A stretch of 64,000 nucleotides of DNA from Seleniibacterium sp963677135. Its GTDB lineage: Bacteria > Desulfobacterota > Desulfuromonadia > Desulfuromonadales > Geopsychrobacteraceae. The notes beneath the pieces were generated by a model. The model did no database searches, was not told the origin of the DNA, and saw nothing but the letters and a program-made list of their open reading frames with translations. The translations under genes were made by a program, and so were the position numbers. Where the stretch lies: positions 124,001 through 188,000 of the forward strand of contig CAXXLS010000017.1 in NCBI GenBank assembly GCA_963677135.2, read 5' to 3'. Of the stretch, positions 26,844 to 34,298 are shown one piece after another. The stretch's first letter is position 1. Each line of letters begins with the position of its first letter.

Positions 26844-27467
26844 TTATGGCGCCAGTCGATCAATCGTCCATGACGCATCGGGATTCTGCCGCGTATAGCG
26901 CAGCCGGTCATGGAGCCGGTGCTCCCCTTCCTGCCAGAATTCAATCATGGTCGGGACGACCCGGTAGCCTCCCCAGTGCGGGGGGCGGGGGACCGGCTTT
27001 CCCTGGTATTGGCGTTCGATTCTCTCCTGCTGACGTTCAAGGGTTGCCCGGTTTTCAATAACCTGACTCTGCCTGGACGCATGGGCCGACAGTTGGTGGC
27101 CGCGCGGCCGGCCGGCGAAATAATCATCTGATTCGGATGGGCTGACCTTTGCAACGGCGCCTTCAACCCGGACCTGGCGGTTCAGCTGCGGCCAGAAAAA
27201 CACCAGGGAGGCTTTGGGGTTCTGATCCAGGGTCAGTCCTTTGCGGCTTTGGTAGTTGGTGTAAAAGACGAATCCCCGTTGATCGAGCCCCCTTAGCAGG
27301 ACAATCCGGGCCGCTGGCTGCCCATGAGTATCCGCCGTCGCCAGGGCCATGGCGTTGGCGTGGGGAAGCTGCCGCCGTTCAGCCTCCTGCAGCCAGACCA
27401 GAAACCGGCTGATCGGATTGATGTCCAGGTGGTCGATATCGAAAACCGTGCTGCTGTCTGTTGTCAT
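26844..27467 (-). CDS. pdxH: Pyridoxamine/pyridoxine 5'-phosphate oxidase
   Basis: 207-residue FMN enzyme that oxidises pyridoxamine- or pyridoxine-phosphate to PLP. Family features: ARIVLLRGLDQRGFVFYTNY, the FMN/phosphate segment SRKGLTLDQNPKASLVFFWP, RQVRVEGAVAKV, and the C-terminal WGGYRVVPTMIEFWQ and HDRLRYTR ... W.IDRLAP ending that is diagnostic for PdxH. Length is normal. AAGGGAG lies 9 bases before the start. Transcribed alone. Confidence 0.95.
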   Translation of the reverse strand: MTTDSSTVFDIDHLDINPISRFLVWLQEAERRQLPHANAMALATADTHGQPAARIVLLRGLDQRGFVFYTNYQSRKGLTLDQNPKASLVFFWPQLNRQVRVEGAVAKVSPSESDDYFAGRPRGHQLSAHASRQSQVIENRATLERQQERIERQYQGKPVPRPPHWGGYRVVPTMIEFWQEGEHRLHDRLRYTRQNPDASWTIDRLAP

Positions 27468-27724
27468 CTCTGATACTCCCTTTTTAATGGCATGCTGATC
27501 ATTATGGCAGATTTGTCCCGCTCAGTTGAACCCGCAGCCCGCAAAGAAAGAAGGGGATGTGGTGATTCCCTGAAATGATGGCAAAAGACATGGTTCCGCT
27601 GGAGAGAGTTGTCTTCCCCCCCAAATCCCTGTGAAAATGATAGAATTAGAAAACCATTCCAAGGGGCGAAAAGGCGGGGTCGGTACGGGCAGGCAGGGGG
27701 AGAAAGTCGGTCAGGTGTGCAGCT

Positions 27725-30574
27725 ATGAAATACGGCTTGAAAGACCTACTCGATATTCCCAAACTCAGGGGATTGCTCGATTCCCTGGAAGAAGTCCACT
27801 CCCTGCCCAATGCCGTCGTCGACCTGGACGGCACTGTGCTGACGGCAACCGGCTGGCAGGATATCTGTGTCAGTTTTCACCGCAGTCACCCCGACATTGA
27901 AAAAAAATGCCTAGCCAGCGATCGAAGTGTCCTGGCCGACCCTGCCAATCTTGGTTCTCACACTGTCTATCAGTGCCCGATGGGACTGGTCGATGCCGCC
28001 AAGCCCCTGGTCGTGGCGGGGAGGCACATCGGGAATGTCTTTGTCGGTCAATTTTTCCTTGCCCCCGCAGAGCGCAGTTTTTTTGTCAAACAGGCGCGAC
28101 AATACGGGTTTGACGAAGTCGCCTACCTTGCCGCGATGGACCGGGTCCCCGTCATCAGTGAAGAAAAATATCTCAACATCCTTGCCTTTATTCACAGTCT
28201 GACCCAGATGGTGGCCGAACACGGCCTGCAGCGCAGGCAGCAGGAAGAGACCGAGGCTGAGCTGCGTCGCCAGAATTCCGCCCTGCTGAAAAGCCAGCAA
28301 CTGCTCAAGGAGAGCGAAGATCGCTTCCGGGCTCTGCACGATGCCTCTTTCGGCGGGGTTGTCATTCACGATCAGGGGATCATTCTCGATTGCAATCAGG
28401 AACTCTGCGAGATGACTGGTTACCATCATGATGAACTGATCGGCATGGACGGTTTCAGACTGATTGAGCCCGGCTTTCTAGACGTTGTGCTGGAGAATGT
28501 CAGAAAGGGGTTTTCCGGGGCCTACGAGGTGGAAGGCATCCGAAAAGACGGCTCGGTCTATCCCCTGGCGATTCGCGGTAAAAACATTATGTTTCGGGGC
28601 CGCCCGGTCCGGGTTATCGAATTCCGCGATATCACGGTCCGTAAGCGGGCGGAGCGGGCGCTGCAGGAGAGTGAGGGCAATTTGCGGAATATTCTTGTCA
28701 ATCTGCCTGTAGCGATCGGGTTGACCAACCAGCAGGGGCGGATAACCTTCCGTAACAAGCGTTTCATTGATCTTTTCGGCTATACCGAGGAGGACATGCC
28801 GACCATTGAAGAGTGGTGGCAGCTCGCCTATCCGGATCAACAGGTTCAAGCCCATGCCCGTAAAACATGGGCCGCCGAACTTGAGAGGGGTCTGGAAGAA
28901 GGGGCGGAAATCAGCCCCTACGAATTTTCCGTCCGGTGTAAAGATGGGGCTTCCCGGGTTGTGGACATTTCAGCCATCGTCCTCGGGGCCGAGGTGCTGA
29001 CCATCTTTGTCGATATGACCGAGCGCAAAAAGATGGAGGAAGAGCTTAAACACCGTGAGCGACATATCCGGGACCTTATCGAACAGTCCCCCATCGGATT
29101 GATGCTCTGCGATATGTCCGGGGCCCGGGTCCTGGTCAATCCGGCCTATGCTAACATGCTCGGCTACAGCGTTGAAGAGGCTCTGAATCTCTCGTATCTT
29201 GACCTGACTCCCGAACGTTACCGGGAGAGCGAGGTTTACCTGTTTGAGGAGTTCAGGAAAACCGGTCGTCTGGAATCTTACGAAAAAGAGTACTATCACA
29301 AAGACGGTCACCTCGTTCCGGTTCGGATCAACAGTATGCTTGTTGAGCGAAACGGCGCTCCCTATATCTGGACCAGTGTTGAGGACATTTCAGCGATTAG
29401 AGAGGCCGAGAAGGAAAAAAACGCCCTGGCCGAGCAGTTGCGTCAGTCTCAGAAAATGGAGGCGATTGGTACCCTGGCGGGAGGAATCGCCCATGATTTC
29501 AATAATATCCTGGCCGCCATTCTCGGATACACTCAGCTCAACCTGCGCAATCCCCGCTGCGATGACAAACTGAGGAAGAATCTCCAGCATGTCCTTGCCG
29601 CCGCCGGGCGGGCCAAGGACCTGGTCCGGCAGATCCTCATGTACAGTCGCAAGGGGGATGAGGCCCGTGATCTCATTCATATTCATAGGGTCATCATGGA
29701 GGCCATCGCCTTGCTGAAAAAAACGATTCCCGTGACGGTGACCATCCGTGAGCAGATCGATCCGCTGACCGGGAGGATTCTGGCAAATTCGACCCAGATT
29801 CACCAGGTCGTCATGAATCTGTGTACCAATGCCTACCATGCTCTTCCCGAGCAGGGTGGAATCATTGATATCCGTCTTGATCCCCTCGCCCTTGATGGCG
29901 AAGATGTGGACAGGCTGCCCGATCTGAAGCCGGGCCGTTACGCCCGGTTAACCGTGACCGACAATGGCACCGGCATACCGGCCGATATTATCGAGCGGAT
30001 TTTTGATCCCTTTTTCACGACCAAGAAGCATGGCGAAGGAACCGGAATGGGGCTCGCCGTTACCCAGGGGATCGTCCAGAGTCACCAGGGCGCCATCAGC
30101 GTGTCGAGTGACACGGGCCAGGGGACGTCTTTCGAGGTGTTCTTCCCTCTGGCGGCGCCCTCCGCTGGGGAGGAAGAACCCGTTGAAGACCGGGCTGACA
30201 GCCCCCGTGGACATGAGCGCATCCTGCTGGTCGACGATGAAGACGTGCTGGTCAACCTGGGAAAGGAGATGCTGGAGATGCTCGGTTACCGAGTCGCAAC
30301 GGCCACCTCCGGAGAACAGGCGCTCGCGCTGTTCACCCGCCATCCGGACCGCTATGATCTGATCGTGACCGATCAGACTATGCCGGGAGTGACCGGCGAT
30401 AGCCTCGCCGAACAGATCAACCGGCTCAAACCCGATCTTCCCGTCATTATCTGCACGGGACACAGTGCCGTTCTGAGCAAGCCTCGTGTCGACAGCCTGG
30501 GCATCAGGGCCGTTCTGCTGAAACCGGTCGATTTCAGTGACCTGGCCAGGACAATCCGGACGATTTTTGATTGA
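27725..30574 (+). CDS. PocR-PAS hybrid histidine kinase with receiver domain
   Basis: 949 residues, no membrane segment. An N-terminal PocR domain (~5-170) is recognised by LDSLEEVHSLPNAVVDLDG and RHIGNVFVGQFFL; PocR domains bind small molecules and were first noted in a propanediol-utilisation regulator. A coiled coil and three PAS domains follow (~195-315, ~320-435, ~440-565). The kinase core has an H-box (GGIAHDFNNILAAI), an N-box (LCTNAYHAL), G1 (DNGTGIPA) and G2 (GTGMGLAV). A C-terminal receiver (~830-945) keeps VDDED, the Asp in LIVTDQTMP and the Lys in LLKPVD. A cytoplasmic metabolite sensor is likely; no partner regulator is next to it. The ribosome site is weak. Confidence 0.9.
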   Translation: MKYGLKDLLDIPKLRGLLDSLEEVHSLPNAVVDLDGTVLTATGWQDICVSFHRSHPDIEKKCLASDRSVLADPANLGSHTVYQCPMGLVDAAKPLVVAGRHIGNVFVGQFFLAPAERSFFVKQARQYGFDEVAYLAAMDRVPVISEEKYLNILAFIHSLTQMVAEHGLQRRQQEETEAELRRQNSALLKSQQLLKESEDRFRALHDASFGGVVIHDQGIILDCNQELCEMTGYHHDELIGMDGFRLIEPGFLDVVLENVRKGFSGAYEVEGIRKDGSVYPLAIRGKNIMFRGRPVRVIEFRDITVRKRAERALQESEGNLRNILVNLPVAIGLTNQQGRITFRNKRFIDLFGYTEEDMPTIEEWWQLAYPDQQVQAHARKTWAAELERGLEEGAEISPYEFSVRCKDGASRVVDISAIVLGAEVLTIFVDMTERKKMEEELKHRERHIRDLIEQSPIGLMLCDMSGARVLVNPAYANMLGYSVEEALNLSYLDLTPERYRESEVYLFEEFRKTGRLESYEKEYYHKDGHLVPVRINSMLVERNGAPYIWTSVEDISAIREAEKEKNALAEQLRQSQKMEAIGTLAGGIAHDFNNILAAILGYTQLNLRNPRCDDKLRKNLQHVLAAAGRAKDLVRQILMYSRKGDEARDLIHIHRVIMEAIALLKKTIPVTVTIREQIDPLTGRILANSTQIHQVVMNLCTNAYHALPEQGGIIDIRLDPLALDGEDVDRLPDLKPGRYARLTVTDNGTGIPADIIERIFDPFFTTKKHGEGTGMGLAVTQGIVQSHQGAISVSSDTGQGTSFEVFFPLAAPSAGEEEPVEDRADSPRGHERILLVDDEDVLVNLGKEMLEMLGYRVATATSGEQALALFTRHPDRYDLIVTDQTMPGVTGDSLAEQINRLKPDLPVIICTGHSAVLSKPRVDSLGIRAVLLKPVDFSDLARTIRTIFD

Positions 30575-30647
30575 ATCGGGTCTTCCCCTCGCTGTTGCTG
30601 AAAAATGCGGAACCGGCAAGGTCCTGACCCGCATGCCGTGGCGTGCT

Positions 30648-30663
30648 GGCGGAATCATCCGCC
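30648..30663. terminator. Weak hairpin between convergent genes
   Basis: GGCGGA/TCCGCC with a 4-base loop between the kinase and DUF2779 gene ends; the following TTCCTC is a poor T tract. Tentative. Confidence 0.3.
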
Positions 30664-30670
30664 TTCCTCA

Positions 30671-32152
30671 TCAAGGTGGCAGGACGGATTCCAGGGCGTC
30701 CAGGATTCTGACCATGGCCAGCGTGTCCTGTCGACAGTAGGCCAGCAGGGCCTGTCGCAACCGGTCCTGCTCTGCCGGGTCTGACGCCTCCTTCAGCATT
30801 CGGTAGGCGCGCATGGCGGCCTGGCCGTCAGCGACGTCCAGGTCACCGTAGGACAGTTCGGGAGCCAGCACCGGCAGCACCTCTTTGATGGAGTAGGATC
30901 CGTTGAACTGCCAGCAGTAGATATGGCGCTGGCGGAACGGTTCCATCAGGTCGCGGATGTTCTCAGCCCGTTTCAGAAGGTCGACTTCAATATCGGCAAA
31001 CTGTTCGGCCAGCCTCCCGATCACCCCTTTTTCAAAACTTTGGTTGTAGACCAGGATGCAGGCGTCTTCAGGAATAACGGCCAGGAGCCCTTCCGCCAGC
31101 CGGCGGCGCGGGTCACTGGCGGGTGGGGCAAGAAATTCATGATGTTCCAGCTTCGCTCCCCGGGTCTTGCGCAGATGAATCGAAAACTGAAAGGGCACCT
31201 GCTGATAGGGACGGGTCCCGTCGAAAAGAGGGACCGGGTCATTGCTGGTTTCAAAATCGAGGCAGCATAACGGGAACCAGAGGCTGTCGAGAAATTCCCG
31301 CAGCTTTTCCGTGTCGATGACATCTTTCCTGGTCAGGGTCGCTTCGACCTGCTGCCGTTGTCTGGCATTCAGCTGGTCGAGGGGGAGCTCGTGAAACCTG
31401 AGAAGCCCCTGTCGGTAAAGGGCGAACTTGTCGGCCCCGGTGCCGCGCAGGTCGAAGACGGAGTTTTCCGGGATGTCCCGCCAGCAGTAGGGGATAAAGT
31501 CACAGTCCCAGGGGGTGTGGCAGTGCGGTCCGATGGCTGTTGCCGGTTCGCGGGCTGCGCCCAAGACCTGGCGGCATTCCCGGACCGCTTCCGGAAGGCC
31601 CTGCTGCCGGGCCATGACCTTGGCGGTAATGTCTGCGCTCTTGAACAACCGGGTGACGTCGAGCTCCCCCTGGCGGACATAGTCGGTATCGATGTGAACG
31701 AGGTAATCGGCAGAGATTTTCAGGCCGCAGCCATTGAGGACATAATGCTGGATGGCCACGTCGTCCAGGTTGACCGGCTTGACCCCGGTTCCCATCTTGA
31801 CTTCATGGATCTGCCAGGCGTCGCCGTCACGCACCAGGATGTCGACTTTGACGAAAATGGCCGAAAAAGAAAAGCTCGCTTCATAGATGACCGGGGCGCC
31901 GCGGTCGATCAGTTCCCGGGTCCGGGCCAGCTGGGCCGGAAAGGACATCCCCTCGTAAGGGACTTCGATGCCGCCTGGAAACAGTCGCTGGGCGAGGAGA
32001 CCGACCTTCGTTCCGGCTGCGAATTTCGCTTCCAGGTCGGGGCGTGGAGGCAGGTCGAAGGCGGGCGGATTTTTGCTCAGCCATAACGCTTTCGGGCACT
32101 GCAGGCCTTTGAGGATCAATGATTTACTGAGGCCACTGCTGTTACGAGCCAT
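30671..32152 (-). CDS. Cas4-like Fe-S nuclease fused to DEDD exonuclease (DUF2779)
   Basis: 493 residues. The N-terminal half resembles RecB/Cas4-type PD-(D/E)XK nucleases: an active-site series D104 ... E117-V-K119 and four Cys (C19, then C211, C217 and C223) placed like the Fe-S ligands of Cas4/AddB. The C-terminal half is the DUF2779 RNase H-like exonuclease with DFET (D299, E301) and later Asp in YCRQDTLAM. The combination suggests a DNA or RNA end-processing enzyme; its biological role is unknown. Not part of a CRISPR locus here. Ribosome site AGGGAAAG before ATG 32152. Separated by 39 bp from the LysR gene on the same strand. Confidence 0.8.
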   Translation of the reverse strand: MARNSSGLSKSLILKGLQCPKALWLSKNPPAFDLPPRPDLEAKFAAGTKVGLLAQRLFPGGIEVPYEGMSFPAQLARTRELIDRGAPVIYEASFSFSAIFVKVDILVRDGDAWQIHEVKMGTGVKPVNLDDVAIQHYVLNGCGLKISADYLVHIDTDYVRQGELDVTRLFKSADITAKVMARQQGLPEAVRECRQVLGAAREPATAIGPHCHTPWDCDFIPYCWRDIPENSVFDLRGTGADKFALYRQGLLRFHELPLDQLNARQRQQVEATLTRKDVIDTEKLREFLDSLWFPLCCLDFETSNDPVPLFDGTRPYQQVPFQFSIHLRKTRGAKLEHHEFLAPPASDPRRRLAEGLLAVIPEDACILVYNQSFEKGVIGRLAEQFADIEVDLLKRAENIRDLMEPFRQRHIYCWQFNGSYSIKEVLPVLAPELSYGDLDVADGQAAMRAYRMLKEASDPAEQDRLRQALLAYCRQDTLAMVRILDALESVLPP

Positions 32153-32191
32153 GTTCTTTCCCTGTGAGTTGTGTGTTTCAGGCCGATGCTT

Positions 32192-33097
32192 TCACTGCCG
32201 ATCCCAGGGGGAGCCATCACGGAATTCTTCAAGCAGGAAATTCATCGCAATCCGCACCCGCTGGGGCAGGTTGCGGCCGCTTGGGTAAACGATGGACACC
32301 GGGGTCTCGCGTCGCGTCCATTCCGACAGGATTTCTATCACCCTGCCATTTTTAAGGGCTTCGGAGGCGTAGAAACTGGCCGTTCTGGCAATGCCGAGCC
32401 CCTGGCCCGCCGCATAGATCAGGGCCTGTCCGCTTTTACTGTGCCAGCGCCCGCCAGGTTTCACGCTCACTGATATCTGCCCTTGTTCAAAGGTCCAGAG
32501 ATGTGCGGCCCCGGTAAGGCAGTTATGGTCATGCAGCTGTTCCGGGTGGCTGATCACGCCGTTCTTCTCAAGATAGCCGGGGGCGGCATAGAGGCCGTAG
32601 CGGAAGGCGGTCAGGCGGCGCGCCATGAGGCTTGAATCGGTCAGATGGCCGACACGGATGGCGAAATCGTAATTCTCAGCGACCAGGTCGGCGACACGGC
32701 TCGACAGGTCCAGCTCCAGGGAGATTTCGGGGTGGAGGGAGGCGAAGCGGGCCAGGGCCGGGGCCAGGTACCATTCTCCGAGACCCCCGTCGACCAGGGT
32801 TACCCGCAACCGGCCCTTCGGTTGTTCACGTAAATCGCGGACCCGTTCTTCCCCCTCAGACAGTTGGTCAATCACCTGGCCGGCATAGCGGTAATAGAGT
32901 TCCCCGGCATCGGTCAACGAGAGGCGGCGGGTGGTGCGCTGCAGCAACCTCACGCCGAGGCGATCCTCCAGCCGGGAGACCCGTTGGCTGATATAGGCCT
33001 TGGACATGCCGAGGGCGTTGGCTGCGGCAGAAAAACTGCCGGTGTCAACGACCCTGACAAATTCCAGAACGCCATGAAGATTGTTGATTGTTTGCAT
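32192..33097 (-). CDS. LysR-family transcription regulator
   Basis: 301 residues. The N-terminal winged helix-turn-helix (residues ~8-65) has the standard LEFVRVVDTGSFSAAANALGMSK and LEDRLGVRLLQRTTRRLSLT blocks. A periplasmic-binding-fold effector domain follows (RLRVTLVDGGLGEWYLAPAL onward), with the wording typical of the CrgA/DmlR-like subgroup. Effector unknown. It is transcribed away from the DapB-like dehydrogenase across a 109-bp gap, the classic arrangement in which a LysR regulator controls its divergent neighbour. Confidence 0.9.
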   Translation of the reverse strand: MQTINNLHGVLEFVRVVDTGSFSAAANALGMSKAYISQRVSRLEDRLGVRLLQRTTRRLSLTDAGELYYRYAGQVIDQLSEGEERVRDLREQPKGRLRVTLVDGGLGEWYLAPALARFASLHPEISLELDLSSRVADLVAENYDFAIRVGHLTDSSLMARRLTAFRYGLYAAPGYLEKNGVISHPEQLHDHNCLTGAAHLWTFEQGQISVSVKPGGRWHSKSGQALIYAAGQGLGIARTASFYASEALKNGRVIEILSEWTRRETPVSIVYPSGRNLPQRVRIAMNFLLEEFRDGSPWDRQ

Positions 33098-33206
33098 TTG
33101 CGAACAGTCTTTTCGGAAAAAGGCAGCTAATCACCAAAGCTTAAGAGGATTATAGTGGATATGAGAAACAATTGTAGCTGAAAAGCGTATTTTTGAGGAG
33201 GAATAT

Positions 33207-34223
33207 ATGACCGCTTTGAAATTTGTTCAATATGGACTGGGACCGATCGGGGGACAGATCGCACGCTATCTCCTGGAACGGGACAATGTCGAACTGGAAG
33301 CCGCTATCGATATCGATCCCGGCAAGGTCGGCAGGGATGCCGGTCGCCTGATCGGCTTGCATGACTCTCTGGGGGTCATGGTCTCTGACCGGGCTGATGC
33401 CATTCTGGCCGCAGCTCAGGCCGATGTCGTGGTCTTGTCGACCTTATCGTCTTTTGCCGCCCTGGAAGAGCAGATTATGCAATGTCTGCGCTACGGTAAG
33501 AACGTTATCTCGTCCTGCGAGGAGATGGCATTTCCCTGGGATGATGATCCCCTGCGCGCCGCCCGGCTTGACGCGGCGGCCAAAGCGGCCGGCGTGACGG
33601 TTCTGGCCAGTGGCGTCAATCCCGGTTTTGCCATGGACGCCTTGCCTGTCTTTCTGACCAGCGTTTGCCAGAAGGTTGATGAGGTGTTTATCGGCCGTCA
33701 CCAGGACGCCAGTCTCAGGCGTCTGCCATTCCAGAAGAAAATCGGTGCCGGCCTCAGTGTTGAAGAGTTCACCGCGCGCGTCGCGAGCAGAGAGATTCGT
33801 CATGTCGGGTTCCGCGAATCGGTCCGTATGATAGCCCGTGCCCTGGGCTGGTCGTTGGAGCGTATTGAGGAAAGCGTGCTGCCGGCCATTGCCGAACGCG
33901 AGGTGAAGAGCCCGTATCTGACGGTGCCCGGAGGTGCTGCCTGCGGTGTTGTCCAGAAGGCCTGCGGTTTTATGGATGATCGTCCGGTGATAACCCTGGA
34001 ACTGCAGGCTCATCTGGGGCATCCCGCTCCCCGCGATTTTATCCGTATCAAAGGGGAGCCGTCCCTCTATTCGGAAGTCGCCGGCGGTTTTCATGGCGAT
34101 ATCGCCACCTGCGCCATGATCGCCAACAGCGTCCCCGTGGTGAGAAGGGCGGAACCGGGATTGAAAACTATGCTCGATGTCGGCTTGACTTCCTGGTTTA
34201 GCGGTTACCGCGGTGGGAGCTGA
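33207..34223 (+). CDS. DapB-like NAD(P)-dependent dehydrogenase (2,4-diaminopentanoate dehydrogenase family)
   Basis: 338 residues. The N-terminal Rossmann fold has the dinucleotide loop QYGLGPIGG and the GVNPGFAMDALP segment seen in the dihydrodipicolinate reductase-like family that includes 2,4-diaminopentanoate dehydrogenase (ornithine fermentation). A C-terminal alpha/beta catalytic domain follows. None of the other ornithine-fermentation genes is near, so the true substrate may be different. Strong ribosome site GAGGAGG 5-6 bases before ATG 33207. Divergent from the LysR gene, which probably controls it. Confidence 0.75.
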   Translation: MTALKFVQYGLGPIGGQIARYLLERDNVELEAAIDIDPGKVGRDAGRLIGLHDSLGVMVSDRADAILAAAQADVVVLSTLSSFAALEEQIMQCLRYGKNVISSCEEMAFPWDDDPLRAARLDAAAKAAGVTVLASGVNPGFAMDALPVFLTSVCQKVDEVFIGRHQDASLRRLPFQKKIGAGLSVEEFTARVASREIRHVGFRESVRMIARALGWSLERIEESVLPAIAEREVKSPYLTVPGGAACGVVQKACGFMDDRPVITLELQAHLGHPAPRDFIRIKGEPSLYSEVAGGFHGDIATCAMIANSVPVVRRAEPGLKTMLDVGLTSWFSGYRGGS

Positions 34224-34298
34224 TCAGCACTGAATGCAGCGGACACCGATGGCGGCCCCTTCAGGTTTCTGCTTCCACAGGGGCCGGGAGGGGTTTCT

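Noticed and set aside
30671..32152. Cas4-like nuclease as sign of a CRISPR locus
   Set aside because: No repeats, cas1 or cas2 nearby; the DUF2779 exonuclease half marks a different family.
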